From NCBI RefSeq assembly GCF_010501105.1, contig NZ_QVMQ01000008.1, forward strand, positions 1 through 64,000: DNA of 64,000 bases, in the 5' to 3' direction. The number at the start of each line of letters is the position of its first letter. Positions within the stretch are counted from its first letter, which is position 1. Below, piece after piece: positions 9,884-18,963 of the stretch. The DNA comes from Dysgonomonas sp. 511 (GTDB taxonomy: Bacteria; Bacteroidota; Bacteroidia; Bacteroidales; Dysgonomonadaceae). The notes below the pieces were generated by a model, which saw only the letters and a program-made list of their open reading frames with translations, did not search any database and was not told the DNA's origin. The translations under genes were made by a program, and so were the position numbers.

Positions 9884-11407
9884 TTAATGTTTAAAGTGGC
9901 GGATACCAGTCATTACCATTGATATATTGTGGTCGTTACAATACTCTACCGATAATTTGTCGTTAATAGATCCTCCTGGTTGCACAACAGCGGTAATTCC
10001 GGCATTACCTGCAATCTCTACACAATCGGGGAATGGGAAAAATGCATCGGAAGCCATAACTGCTCCCTGTAGGTCGAAGTTGAATGCTCCGGCTTTTTCT
10101 ATTGCCTGCTTCAATGCGTCTACGCGCGATGTCTGTCCTGTTCCTCCTGCACACAACTGCTTGTTTTTCACAAGTATTATGGCATTCGATTTAGTATGTT
10201 TCACAAGCTTGTTAGCAAAAAGTAAGTCTTCTTGTTCAGATCCCTGTAAAGGACGGTTGGTTACTAATTGCAAGTCTTCTGCTGTTTGTATGCTCAAATC
10301 TTTATCTTGTACCAACACGCCGTTCAACAACGAGCGGAACTGTTTTGTGCCGGATAAAGATTCTTTCTGCACTAAGATAATACGATTTTTCTTTTGTTGC
10401 AATACTTCCAATGCATCTTTATCGTATTCGGGTGCAATTATTATTTCGAAGAAGATTTTATGTATCTCTTCTGCGGCCGCTTTATCTATCTTTTTATTGC
10501 TGATGATTATGCCTCCAAATGCAGATATCGGGTCTCCTGCCAAAGCGTCTTTCCATGCTTCTGCTACAGATGGTCGGGATGCTATGCCGCAAGCATTGTT
10601 ATGTTTAAGGATGGCTACGGTAGTTTCGTCAAACTCACCGATCAGCGTTATTGCCGATTCTATATCCAGCAGATTGTTGTATGATATTTCTTTTCCGTGC
10701 AACTGGTCGAACAGCTTATTGAAGTCTCCATAGAAAACACCTTTTTGGTGAGGGTTTTCGCCATAGCGAAGCGACATTGCACTGTCTTGGGCATAACGGA
10801 ATGCTGTACCCTCGTTATTGTCCATATGGTTGAATATGGCTGTATCGTATGATGATGAAACTGCAAATGCTTCTTTAGCAAAGAATTTACGGTCGCTGAT
10901 ATCTGATAGTCCTTTTTTATTATCCAGCAATTCTTTCAAAGGCTGGTATTGTTGCTTCGATGCCACGATAATTACATCGTTGAAATTCTTGGCTGCTGCA
11001 CGGATCAATGAGATTCCGCCTATATCTATTTTTTCTATTATATCTTGTTCGCTTGCTCCCGATGCTACAGTTTCTTCAAACGGGTACAAGTCTACAATAA
11101 CCAAGTCTATTTCTTGTATATCGTATTGTTTTATTTGCTCTATGTCTTCAGCAAGTTCGCGGCGGCAAAGGATACCTCCAAAAATTTTAGGATGCAAAGT
11201 CTTCACTCTTCCTCCTAATATTGAAGGGTAACCTGTAACATCTTCAACGGCTTCGCACTGGAAACCTAATGATTCGATAAAACTTTTTGTTCCTCCTGTA
11301 GAAACAAATTTTACTCCTAGAGTATTCAACTGAGTGAGTATTTCATCCAAGCCATCTTTGTGATAAACCGAGACAAGTGCTGTTTTAATTTTCTTTTCTT
11401 GCGACAT
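9884..11407 (-). CDS. purH: Bifunctional AICAR transformylase/IMP cyclohydrolase
   Basis: A 507-aa PurH catalysing the last two steps of IMP synthesis. The N-terminal IMP cyclohydrolase part has SVYHKDGL and STGGTKSFIESLG (about 35-47) and GGRVKTLHPKIFGGIL. The AICAR transformylase part has MSLRYGENPHQKG near 210, LKHNNACG near 265 and the C-terminal DAFFPFPDCVEIAGNAGI. A TAACTTTG -7 box lies 30 bases upstream. It heads the rod operon, an association I know from other Bacteroidales. Confidence 0.96.
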   Translation of the reverse strand: MSQEKKIKTALVSVYHKDGLDEILTQLNTLGVKFVSTGGTKSFIESLGFQCEAVEDVTGYPSILGGRVKTLHPKIFGGILCRRELAEDIEQIKQYDIQEIDLVIVDLYPFEETVASGASEQDIIEKIDIGGISLIRAAAKNFNDVIIVASKQQYQPLKELLDNKKGLSDISDRKFFAKEAFAVSSSYDTAIFNHMDNNEGTAFRYAQDSAMSLRYGENPHQKGVFYGDFNKLFDQLHGKEISYNNLLDIESAITLIGEFDETTVAILKHNNACGIASRPSVAEAWKDALAGDPISAFGGIIISNKKIDKAAAEEIHKIFFEIIIAPEYDKDALEVLQQKKNRIILVQKESLSGTKQFRSLLNGVLVQDKDLSIQTAEDLQLVTNRPLQGSEQEDLLFANKLVKHTKSNAIILVKNKQLCAGGTGQTSRVDALKQAIEKAGAFNFDLQGAVMASDAFFPFPDCVEIAGNAGITAVVQPGGSINDKLSVEYCNDHNISMVMTGIRHFKH

Positions 11408-11436
11408 GATGTGTTAATATCCTTATTTTAGGCGAA

Positions 11437-11444
11437 CAAAGTTA
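11437..11444 (-). promoter_or_regulatory. -7 promoter box for purH-mre operon
   Basis: On the minus strand this reads TAACTTTG, an exact match to TAnnTTTG, the -7 element of the Bacteroidota primary sigma factor. It implies a leader of about 24 nt. No clear -33 TTTG at the usual spacing is visible. Confidence 0.6.
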
Positions 11445-11557
11445 CAAAAACTATTATTATAACAGAGCTTTTTAATATAAATTTTGATGAAGAAATTGCC
11501 TGATGGATAATAACATCTTCGGGAATACAAATATTATGTTTTTACAATATTATTTTA

Positions 11558-11650
11558 GAGTCTGTTTAAATTTTATAGCAAGTCTTTTTTATAGCTATTT
11601 TCAATTAAAGAACCTATAAGAAATATTTTCGCTAAAATTTAAACAGGCTC
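11558..11650. mobile_element. MITE-like 93-bp inverted-repeat element
   Basis: Terminal inverted repeats GAGTCTGTTTAAATTTTATAGC (11558-11579) and GCTAAAATTTAAACAGGCTC (11631-11650) match 18 of 20 after one 2-nt gap. TTA lies directly outside each end (11555-11557 and 11651-11653), as a 3-bp target duplication would. The right TTA is also the stop codon of the CDF transporter. Ends starting GAG(T/C)CTGT with TNA duplications recall IS5-family (IS1031-type) elements. No coding capacity. It may also act as a terminator. Confidence 0.5.
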
Positions 11651-12571
11651 TTAGTTACATATTTTCTCGTAGCTACATACATCTTTACCCTCTATCTGTA
11701 CTGTAAGATGCTGGATACCAAACTTCTCGAAAATCTCTTTTTTAGCTTCTTCCAAAACATTGTCGCGGTCTGCCCTTTTGTTTACTTTGAGATGCACCGT
11801 CATAATAGTAAATTCCGATGTTATCATCCAGATGTGCAAATCGTGTATATCCTCTACCCCATCTACTGACTTTAGTGTTTCTATAACGCTGTCTGTATCA
11901 ATGTCCGATGGCTTGGCCTCCATCAATATGTTTACGGACTCTTTCAGCACATTCCATCCGCTGTAAAGCACGAGCAACGAAACTATCATACTGGCTATAG
12001 GGTCGGCAATATACCATCCGAACAGCATAATCAAAAGTGCAGCAACAATAGCGCCTACCGAACCGAGCAAATCGCCGATAACATGAAGGAAGGCACTGCG
12101 TACATTCAGGTTCTCTTTAGTCGATCCCTGCGAATGCAATATATATGCTACGATAACATTGATAATAAGCCCTGTAACAGAGATCATCATCATACCTTGC
12201 CCAATTACCTGAGGAGGAGAGGACAGACGTTCTATAGCTTCTTTGAAGATAAAAACAGCCAATAGTACCAATACGATACCATTGAGCAATGCCGCCAATA
12301 TTTCGAACCGCTTATATCCATATGTTTTAGAGGGGGTTGCTGCCCGTGCGCCAAATATAAGAGCACTAAGGCTTAATCCCAATGCTACAGCATCGCTCAG
12401 CATATGTCCCGCGTCGGAAATAAGGGCTAGGCTATTGGTGATATATCCTCCGACAAACTCTACTACCATAAATCCGGCAATAAGCACAAAGCTTATGGTC
12501 AACGCTTTCTTATTTGCGTTATGAGCATGGTTGTGCGAATGCCCGTGTTCATGTTTATGATCGTGTCCCAT
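11651..12571 (-). CDS. CDF-family metal cation exporter
   Basis: A 306-aa cation diffusion facilitator of CzcD/ZitB type. A His-rich N-terminus (residues 2-17, alternating H and D/E/N) precedes six membrane segments. TM2 carries the metal site SDAGHMLSD (Asp53, His56, Asp60), TM5 carries HVIGDLLGS, and a C-terminal cytoplasmic domain of about 90 aa ends near HLTVQIEG. It likely exports Zn2+ or Co2+ by proton antiport. Its stop codon coincides with the edge of a MITE-like repeat. Confidence 0.92.
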   Translation of the reverse strand: MGHDHKHEHGHSHNHAHNANKKALTISFVLIAGFMVVEFVGGYITNSLALISDAGHMLSDAVALGLSLSALIFGARAATPSKTYGYKRFEILAALLNGIVLVLLAVFIFKEAIERLSSPPQVIGQGMMMISVTGLIINVIVAYILHSQGSTKENLNVRSAFLHVIGDLLGSVGAIVAALLIMLFGWYIADPIASMIVSLLVLYSGWNVLKESVNILMEAKPSDIDTDSVIETLKSVDGVEDIHDLHIWMITSEFTIMTVHLKVNKRADRDNVLEEAKKEIFEKFGIQHLTVQIEGKDVCSYEKICN

Positions 12572-12603
12572 AATTGTATTGTAGTTAATTATTTATATAA
12601 CAG

Positions 12604-12639
12604 AAATGCGGGGATAAAGTTAAGCTTTTCCCCGCATTT
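12604..12639 (-). terminator. Rho-independent terminator after rho
   Basis: An 11-bp perfect stem (AAATGCGGGGA at 12604-12614 with TCCCCGCATTT at 12629-12639) sits 30 bases past the rho stop codon, and on the minus strand TTTCTGTTAT follows. Confidence 0.82.
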
Positions 12640-12668
12640 TCGTGTTATATTCACTCCTTAATACTCTT

Positions 12669-14600
12669 TCAATCGTTCATCGAGATTAGGAATTCTTCAT
12701 TGTTTATAGTCTTCCGCAGCCTGTTTTCAAGGAATTGCATAGCTTCTACCGAGTTCATATCCGACAGGAAGTTACGCAACACCCACATACGGCTAAGCGT
12801 ATCATTATCAAGCAACAGGTCGTCGCGGCGCGTACTCGATGCAATGATATCCACAGCAGGGAATATACGTTTGTTCGACAATTTACGGTCGAGTTGAAGC
12901 TCCATATTACCCGTACCTTTAAATTCTTCGAAGATAACATCATCCATTTTCGAACCTGTCTCCGTCAAAGCAGTAGCGATAATAGTCAGCGACCCTCCGT
13001 TTTCGATATTACGTGCAGCCCCGAAAAAGCGTTTCGGTTTGTGCAGCGCATTGGCATCCACACCTCCGGTCAGCACCTTACCCGATGCCGGCTGTACGGT
13101 ATTGTATGCACGCGCCAGGCGGGTTATAGAGTCGAGCAGGATAACAACATCGTGCCCGCATTCTACCATGCGTTTCGCCTTGTTCAGCACTATCTCTGCA
13201 ATCTTAACATGGCGGTCGGCAGGTTCGTCGAACGTAGAAGCTATAACTTCGGCATTCACGCTGCGTTCCATATCTGTCACCTCTTCCGGACGTTCATCTA
13301 TCAGAAGTACAATCATATAGACCTCTGGATGATTGTTCGCTATTGCATTTGCGATATCTTTCAACAAGGTAGTCTTACCTGTTTTTGGTTGTGCAACGAT
13401 AAGTCCGCGTTGCCCCTTTCCTATTGGTGAAAACAAATCGACTACACGGCACGATAGGTTATCGTTGCGCCCTTTGGTCAATCTGAATTTTTCGTCAGGG
13501 AAAAGCGGTTTCAGGTGGTCGAACGGAACGCGGTCGCGCACTTCCTCGGGTGTGCGGCCGTTTATTTTGTCCACTTTTACCAGCGGGAAAAACTTCTCAG
13601 ATTCTTTTGGCGGACGTATAGGCCCATCTACTATATCTCCTGTTTTCAGCCCGAACAGGCGGATTTGGGATTGCGAAATATATACATCGTCGGGCGACGA
13701 CATATAGTTGTAATCCGGCGACCTCAAAAAGCCATAGCCTTCCTGCATTATTTCGAGTACTCCCGAAGCTGTCAGGATACCATCGAAGTCGAAAGGTTTT
13801 TCTTGCGGCTGATTGTTGTTCGCTCTATGATTATGGTTGTTGTTATTCGTATTATTTTGCTGATTTTGAGGCTTATTGTTCTTCGGGGCAGCAGTCTCCG
13901 GTACGGATACTTCTATTGGTGCTACTTCCGGGTCAATTTCGAGAGGAGAAAGTAATGGCAACCCGGGAACCGGTTCTTGCGCTTCGGGCTCTCTCACCTT
14001 CTTCGACCTGAAAACCAATTGAGTAGGTTTGGCTGTTGTAGCAGCGGCCGGTTGTTGTTTGTTAGCATCTTCCTGCTTTTCTTTTGGTTGCTCTACATTA
14101 CTCTTCTTCACAAGCCCTTTTGGTTCGGCATTCTCAGTAGCAGCAATAGCCTGAGCGGGTGCAGGCTTCTTTTCTTCTTCTGCGTCTATTGCCTGTGCAG
14201 CTTTTTTTTTAGGTTCAACCTTCACTTCAACTTGTTGAGTTTTAGGTTTGTCCTGTTGATTCTTTTTGTTATCCTGCGGCTCGGTTTTGCCCTTTGCAGT
14301 TTGTTTCTTTTCATTTTTTTTAGGCTCTTCCTTTACGTCTGTTGATTCTTCCGAAGTTTTAGCCTTTTTATTTTTGGATGCTGCCTGGGTTTTCTTCTGT
14401 TTTTTTTCTATCCGGTCTTCGCTTTGGTAGCTTTCCGAATTTTTGTTTTTAGCTTCCATTATGGCTTGTTCATCAAGGATTTTGTATATCAATTCATCCT
14501 TTTTGTAAGCATCAGGACGCCTGATACCCAGTTCTTTCGCAATGGTTCTTAGTTCTATTGTAAGCTTTTCGTTAAGCTCAAGAATATTGTATATACGCAT
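12669..14600 (-). CDS. rho: Transcription termination factor Rho with long disordered N-terminal region
   Basis: A 643-aa Rho; the E. coli protein is 419 aa. Residues 1-45 form the usual Rho N-terminal helical domain. Residues of about 50-265 are low complexity: Lys/Glu/Gln-rich, then Asn/Gln-rich around [10 protein letters not shown]. The RNA-binding OB domain ([21 protein letters not shown]) starts near 280, and the hexameric ATPase has the P-loop QPKTGKTT near 410 and Walker B VVILLDS. Bacteroidota Rho proteins are known for such inserts, and in Bacteroides thetaiotaomicron the disordered region has been reported to support phase separation. The gene has a long AT-rich upstream region. Confidence 0.97.
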   Translation of the reverse strand: MRIYNILELNEKLTIELRTIAKELGIRRPDAYKKDELIYKILDEQAIMEAKNKNSESYQSEDRIEKKQKKTQAASKNKKAKTSEESTDVKEEPKKNEKKQTAKGKTEPQDNKKNQQDKPKTQQVEVKVEPKKKAAQAIDAEEEKKPAPAQAIAATENAEPKGLVKKSNVEQPKEKQEDANKQQPAAATTAKPTQLVFRSKKVREPEAQEPVPGLPLLSPLEIDPEVAPIEVSVPETAAPKNNKPQNQQNNTNNNNHNHRANNNQPQEKPFDFDGILTASGVLEIMQEGYGFLRSPDYNYMSSPDDVYISQSQIRLFGLKTGDIVDGPIRPPKESEKFFPLVKVDKINGRTPEEVRDRVPFDHLKPLFPDEKFRLTKGRNDNLSCRVVDLFSPIGKGQRGLIVAQPKTGKTTLLKDIANAIANNHPEVYMIVLLIDERPEEVTDMERSVNAEVIASTFDEPADRHVKIAEIVLNKAKRMVECGHDVVILLDSITRLARAYNTVQPASGKVLTGGVDANALHKPKRFFGAARNIENGGSLTIIATALTETGSKMDDVIFEEFKGTGNMELQLDRKLSNKRIFPAVDIIASSTRRDDLLLDNDTLSRMWVLRNFLSDMNSVEAMQFLENRLRKTINNEEFLISMND

Positions 14601-14983
14601 GTGTATATCTTTAGATATTTAAAATATGTATTTTTTGTGTGAAAAAGAAGTTCTATATAAGCTGGTAGTTATTCAAAATATTTTGGAAATAATATATACT
14701 GTAATTTTAACGTATTATTTCAAAAAAAGCTATAAGATTTGGTTATTTCCTAATTCCATTCTTACAATAAAACAATAATTATGCTTTACAGAAAAAGGTT
14801 ATTATAATCTCGCTTAGTTATTTTAAAGAAGAATATCTTAATCCCTCAGGAAATTCGGAATGCAAATATACTAATTCTTTTTCAATATAACTGTAAAAAT
14901 TACCGTTTATTTTTCTCTACCGGGTCAAAAAATATATAAAAACACCATACTATTACAATAACATTCTAAAAAAACGAGCTTTA
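14601..14983 (-). other. 383-bp AT-rich leader region of rho
   Basis: No gene fits here. A -7 box TATATTTG on the minus strand lies at 14863-14870, implying a rho leader of about 250 nt. The rest is A/T-rich, with several short T tracts and no strong hairpin I can identify. In E. coli, rho is autoregulated by Rho-dependent attenuation in its leader, so the same is possible here (inference only). Confidence 0.45.
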
Positions 14984-15409
14984 TTATTTCTGGTTTAAAT
15001 TATTGCGGCTCAACAGGTCGCATTTGTTCAACGATAATATCTCTATACATTTTTCTGTATTGGTAGGCCGTATCACAACATTGGCCGTATCGCCCTGCGA
15101 AAATGCGTACATATACTCTATAAATATATTTTCTTTTGCCAGATAGTCGAGGATCGTAGACAAAGCCCCCGGCTCATTCGGGCAATTCAGGCAGACAACA
15201 TCTGTTACGCTTACCCCGAAATGGGCTTTGCGAAGTACTTCCATTGCCTTGCTTACATCGGAAACGATCATGCGAAGGATACCGAAATCAGCATTTTCGG
15301 CAAGGCTGAAAGCAGTCATGTTGATGCCGTTCTTGCCCAATATTTTGGTTACTTCGTTTATCCTTCCTGTTTTGTTTTCTATAAATACTGAAAGTTGTTT
15401 TATTGTCAT
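14984..15409 (-). CDS. Double ACT-domain amino-acid-binding protein
   Basis: A 141-aa stand-alone protein made of two ACT repeats, at about 3-70 (starts QLSVFIENKTGRINEVTKIL) and about 72-136 (NCPNEPGALSTILDYL). ACT domains bind small effectors, often amino acids. As last gene of the paaK-ior operon it is probably a sensor of an aromatic amino acid or its acyl-CoA, as seen for other paaK-linked ACT proteins. No catalytic domain is present. Confidence 0.85.
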   Translation of the reverse strand: MTIKQLSVFIENKTGRINEVTKILGKNGINMTAFSLAENADFGILRMIVSDVSKAMEVLRKAHFGVSVTDVVCLNCPNEPGALSTILDYLAKENIFIEYMYAFSQGDTANVVIRPTNTEKCIEILSLNKCDLLSRNNLNQK

Positions 15410-15455
15410 AGTTTTACATTTACAAGTTTTATTAAAACCAAGGTGTAGGAATTTA

Positions 15456-16757
15456 CTAATTAAATTCCCGTTTGTCGATTACCCTTTGTGCTTTTCCTTC
15501 GCTGCGTTTGATAGTATATGGTTCTACCAGTTTTATGTCGGCACTTATACCTAGTACGCTTTGTAGGCGTCCTGCTATTTTTTTCTTCAAAGCCAGCATT
15601 TTGCTGATCTCGTCGGAATAGAAACCATCGCGCACTTCTACCTGTACTTCGAGTATGTCGAGATTATTAACCCTGTCGACCACCAATAGGTAATGCGGCT
15701 CAAATTCTTCCATTTCCAGTATTACACTTTCTATCTGCGATGGGAAAACATTTACCCCGCGTATGATTAACATATCGTCGCTACGCCCTACTATTCTGCT
15801 CATGCGTACATTGGTACGCCCACACGCGCATGGCTGGTCTGTTAATGTACAGAGGTCTTTTGTGCGGTATCGCAATAGTGGCAAGCCTTCTTTCGTAAGC
15901 GTAGTGAATACAAGTTCGCCCTGCTCGCCGTACGGAAGCTGCTCCATTGTTTCGGGAGAAATTATTTCCGGATAAAAATGGTCTTCTATTATATGCGAAC
16001 CATCTTTACATTCGCATTCGTGCGAAACTCCGGGTCCCATCACCTCGCTCAACCCGTATATATTGTAGGCATCGACTCCCATTTTTACTTCTATTTCCTT
16101 ACGCATATTTTCGGTCCAAGGCTCAGCGCCAAAGATGCCTATTCGCAATTTAAACTCTTCGCGCGGAATCTCTGTTTTTGCCATTGCCTCTGCCAGATAG
16201 AGTGCATACGAAGGGGTACAGGCGATAGCTGTAGGGCCAAAATCGTGCATCAGTTGTATTTGCTTGGCCGTATTTCCGCTCGACATGGGAATGACTGTCG
16301 CGCCCAGGTGCTCCACTCCATAATGCAAGCCCAAACCGCCTGTAAAAAGCCCGTAACCGTATGCCACCGAAAATATATCGTGCCTGTCGGCTCCGAAAGC
16401 ACTCAGGCTGCGGGCAATCATTTCCGACCAGATAGACAGGTCGCGCCGTGTATATCCTACTACGGTAGGCAAGCCGGTAGTTCCCGAAGATGCATGAAGC
16501 CTGATGATTTCCGACATGGGTACGGCAAACAAACCATAAGGATAGTTGTCGCGTAAATCCTGCTTCGTGGTAAAGGGCAGTTTCACAATATCGTCTACCG
16601 ACCGGATATCGTCGGGGGTAACATCCATTTCCTGCATTTTGCGGCGGTAAAATGGTGTACTGTGATATACTCTTTCTACGAGTTTACGCAAGCGTTCGCT
16701 TTGAAGCTGCCGCATATCCTCGCGGCTCATACATTCTTTCGGTTGGTTCCAGATCAT
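15456..16757 (-). CDS. paaK: Phenylacetate-CoA ligase
   Basis: A 433-aa adenylate-forming enzyme joining arylacetate, ATP and CoA. It shows the AMP-binding motif SSGTTGLPTVVGYT near 90, YGLSEVMGPGVSHEC near 235, and the C-terminal domain start RGVNVFPSQIE near 335. I choose ATG 16757 (product starts MIWNQPKECMS): the longer frame to 16802 begins MLLLLLFRDP, unlike the family, and runs into repeat-like intergenic sequence. With iorAB and the aminotransferase it links phenylalanine, phenylpyruvate, phenylacetyl-CoA and phenylacetate. Confidence 0.93.
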   Translation of the reverse strand: MIWNQPKECMSREDMRQLQSERLRKLVERVYHSTPFYRRKMQEMDVTPDDIRSVDDIVKLPFTTKQDLRDNYPYGLFAVPMSEIIRLHASSGTTGLPTVVGYTRRDLSIWSEMIARSLSAFGADRHDIFSVAYGYGLFTGGLGLHYGVEHLGATVIPMSSGNTAKQIQLMHDFGPTAIACTPSYALYLAEAMAKTEIPREEFKLRIGIFGAEPWTENMRKEIEVKMGVDAYNIYGLSEVMGPGVSHECECKDGSHIIEDHFYPEIISPETMEQLPYGEQGELVFTTLTKEGLPLLRYRTKDLCTLTDQPCACGRTNVRMSRIVGRSDDMLIIRGVNVFPSQIESVILEMEEFEPHYLLVVDRVNNLDILEVQVEVRDGFYSDEISKMLALKKKIAGRLQSVLGISADIKLVEPYTIKRSEGKAQRVIDKREFN

Positions 16758-16780
16758 TATATTAGTTTTAATTGGGTCTC

Positions 16781-16833
16781 GAAAAAGTAACAAAAGTAAC
16801 ACTTTTTACATACTTTTTTTCTGTTACTTTTTC
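16781..16833. repeat. GTTACTT-containing inverted and tandem repeat upstream of paaK
   Basis: GAAAAAGTAAC (16781-16791) and its perfect 11-bp complement GTTACTTTTTC (16823-16833) flank 31 bases. On the minus strand the paaK-proximal side contains tandem GTTACTT units. A similar tandem occurs at 47540-47562 upstream of a glycosyltransferase gene. Confidence 0.5.
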
Positions 16834-16903
16834 CCGTTTTTCTCATTTCGTATAAGTCCCGCAATGGGAACTCAGAGGATGCCTATATAGATAAAGAAAT
16901 CAG

Positions 16904-18214
16904 TTAATGATCGGCAGCAAAAGCCTTTAATCTTTCATCCAAGACATCGTACAATTCTTCGCTCATACGCGAGCAGCAAGCCCTTATGCCCTGCTGCCGG
17001 CTTCCTGTAGTAGACAGGGCTATCGAACTTATGCCATAATACAACAATTCCTGCATGAGTTCGCCGCACGACATATCCTTGTATCCTATCGTAAAAAAGA
17101 AACCGTCGGATATATCGCGGTCTATATCTTTATCGTAAACCACACGGAAACCATATTTGCGGAACGAATCTTTCATTCGTTTGGCTCTGCGGGCATACTC
17201 GCTTGTCTCTTCCACAAAATTGAATTGCCCATCGGATGCAGCTTTCAGCATGGCGGCATACCCGTATTGAGTAGTGTGGGTAGTACCCGAAGTAATCATA
17301 TAAAGGATGGAGGCAACGAACGTAGGGCCGAAGATACCTGCTCCCGAATACCTCTCGGCCAGTGCTTCAAACTTTCTGGAAAACAGCTTATCCGACACAC
17401 AGACCACTGCTGCCCGTTGCCCTGCATAGCTGAATATCTTCGACGACGAGAGCATCAATATATAGTTATCGGTATAGCGTGCTACTGTTGGGATATATGG
17501 AGGGCGGAACGGATGCCCGAAATCGGTACGGAAATCCATGCCAAAATAGGCTAAATCTTCTAAAACGATAGTATCGTATTGCGTGGCGAGTTCGCCTATT
17601 ATTTTCAGTTCACTTTCGGTCAGGCAAATCCATGCAGGATTGTTTGGGTTGGAATAAATGATGGACGAAATATTGCCTTTTTTTAGATAACTTTCGAGCT
17701 TCTCCCTTAGCTTCTCCCCTCTGAAATCGTGTATATCAAATTCGAGGTAATTTATACCTAATACTTTGAGTTGCGATTTTTGGATAGGAAATCCGGGATC
17801 GATAAAAAGCACAGTATCTTTTTCTCTATCACGTTGGTTACACGCAATGAAAGCGCCAAACGAGCCTGCTACCGAACCTGTTACCGGAATACATGATGCA
17901 GGAGAGACATCAATATCGAGAAATGCTTTTACAAAACGAGCCGATTCGTTTTTCAATACAGGAATGCCTTCTGCTGCGGGATACATAGATGCCACACCTT
18001 TGTCTAAGGCTTCTTTTTCTGCGTCGAGGCCTATCCGGCAAGGTTTTAGCCCCGGTACTCCCTGATCCATGCGGATAAAGGGAATGCCTGTTGCTTGTTC
18101 GAGACGCGAAGCAAGCAAAAGCACTTCGCCGATAGTCGCGTTTTCGAGGTTGGTGATTTTCAGTTCATCAACTACTTGGTTTACTAATTCCTGACTGAAT
18201 ACTCTGTTTTGCAT
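16904..18214 (-). CDS. PLP-dependent class I/II aminotransferase
   Basis: A 436-aa fold-type I aminotransferase. Visible motifs are GSVAGSFGAFIA near 105, NPNNPAW near 185, the PLP-lysine region SSSKIFSYAGQRA near 270, and a C-terminal Arg-containing segment. The context between iorB and paaK suggests it makes or consumes arylpyruvates from aromatic amino acids. It is longer than typical AspC-type enzymes and substrate cannot be fixed from sequence. Confidence 0.85.
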   Translation of the reverse strand: MQNRVFSQELVNQVVDELKITNLENATIGEVLLLASRLEQATGIPFIRMDQGVPGLKPCRIGLDAEKEALDKGVASMYPAAEGIPVLKNESARFVKAFLDIDVSPASCIPVTGSVAGSFGAFIACNQRDREKDTVLFIDPGFPIQKSQLKVLGINYLEFDIHDFRGEKLREKLESYLKKGNISSIIYSNPNNPAWICLTESELKIIGELATQYDTIVLEDLAYFGMDFRTDFGHPFRPPYIPTVARYTDNYILMLSSSKIFSYAGQRAAVVCVSDKLFSRKFEALAERYSGAGIFGPTFVASILYMITSGTTHTTQYGYAAMLKAASDGQFNFVEETSEYARRAKRMKDSFRKYGFRVVYDKDIDRDISDGFFFTIGYKDMSCGELMQELLYYGISSIALSTTGSRQQGIRACCSRMSEELYDVLDERLKAFAADH

Positions 18215-18282
18215 ATATTTTAGTTACGAGTTACAAGTTACTTCCACGATTCATCACTACCGCCCGGAATGACAGGGTATTT
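18215..18282. repeat. Intergenic repeat debris between iorB and aminotransferase
   Basis: The 68-bp gap carries AGTTACGAGTTACAAGTTAC-like 7-bp tandem units (18228-18241) and, in reverse, TGTCATTCCGGGCGG (about 18263-18277). Both resemble short dispersed intergenic repeats I associate with Bacteroidota genomes. The same tandem reappears in the iorA-iorB gap. Confidence 0.4.
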
Positions 18283-18870
18283 TTATTTTTTCACCTGCTG
18301 CTCCCCTACTTTGCGTCCTGCACGGAAAGCATTTATATTCATTTCTACAATTTTCTCACCCTTGCGCAAAAACACCTGTGTTATAGCATCTTCCAGTTTT
18401 GCGTCTTCAATACCTAGAATCACAGAAGCCGCGCCTAGCAGTACCATATTGGTAGCACGTGCCGAACCAGCTTCTTTTGCCAGTGCATCTACATCGAGAA
18501 GAATAACATTTGGCAGGGATTTCAACTCGGCAATAATATCTTCTATTGCAGGGTAATTGGGTATGTTGACAAATGGTGTTGTATTAGTTACAACCCATCC
18601 GCTTTGCGACAAATAAGGCAGGTAGCGCAATGCTTCCATCGGTTCGAGCGAGATGATGGCATCGGCGCTGCCTTTAGCTATCAGGTCGGAATATATCTGG
18701 TCTGACGATATCCGCAGATTAGACTGCACATCCCCACCCCGCTGGCTCATGCCATGCACTTCGGCTTGCTTTATATGTAGGCCTTCTTTGAGGGCTGCTT
18801 CGCCAACAATGGCTGCTATAGACAGTATTCCCTGTCCGCCAACGCCCGAAAGTATTATATCTAGTTTCAT
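18283..18870 (-). CDS. iorB: Indolepyruvate ferredoxin oxidoreductase beta subunit
   Basis: A 195-aa gamma-type 2-oxoacid:ferredoxin oxidoreductase subunit. The N-terminus GVGGQGILSIAAIVGEAAL is diagnostic. With IorA it decarboxylates aryl pyruvates to aryl-acetyl-CoA, or runs in reverse when reduced ferredoxin is abundant. Size is normal. It lies 93 bases after iorA. Confidence 0.92.
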   Translation of the reverse strand: MKLDIILSGVGGQGILSIAAIVGEAALKEGLHIKQAEVHGMSQRGGDVQSNLRISSDQIYSDLIAKGSADAIISLEPMEALRYLPYLSQSGWVVTNTTPFVNIPNYPAIEDIIAELKSLPNVILLDVDALAKEAGSARATNMVLLGAASVILGIEDAKLEDAITQVFLRKGEKIVEMNINAFRAGRKVGEQQVKK

Positions 18871-18963
18871 ATTTATTAGTTACGAGTTACTTCGCCCTAC
18901 GGGCAGTTACAAGTTGATTGTTAGTTGACAAATAAACCTAGTACAAATTGACTAATATGCCAA
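18871..18963. repeat. Repeat-like spacer between iorA and iorB
   Basis: The gap contains AGTTACGAGTTAC (about 18876-18888) and GCCCTACGGGC (a short palindrome near 18893-18903) followed by another AGTTACAAGTT. It interrupts an otherwise tightly packed operon and shares the AGTTACG unit with the iorB-aminotransferase gap. Confidence 0.4.

Noticed and set aside
9927..10733. Long plus-strand open frame opposite purH
   Set aside because: It is antisense to a full-length conserved enzyme, and its composition mirrors reverse-complement purH codons. The same reasoning removes the other long antisense frames.
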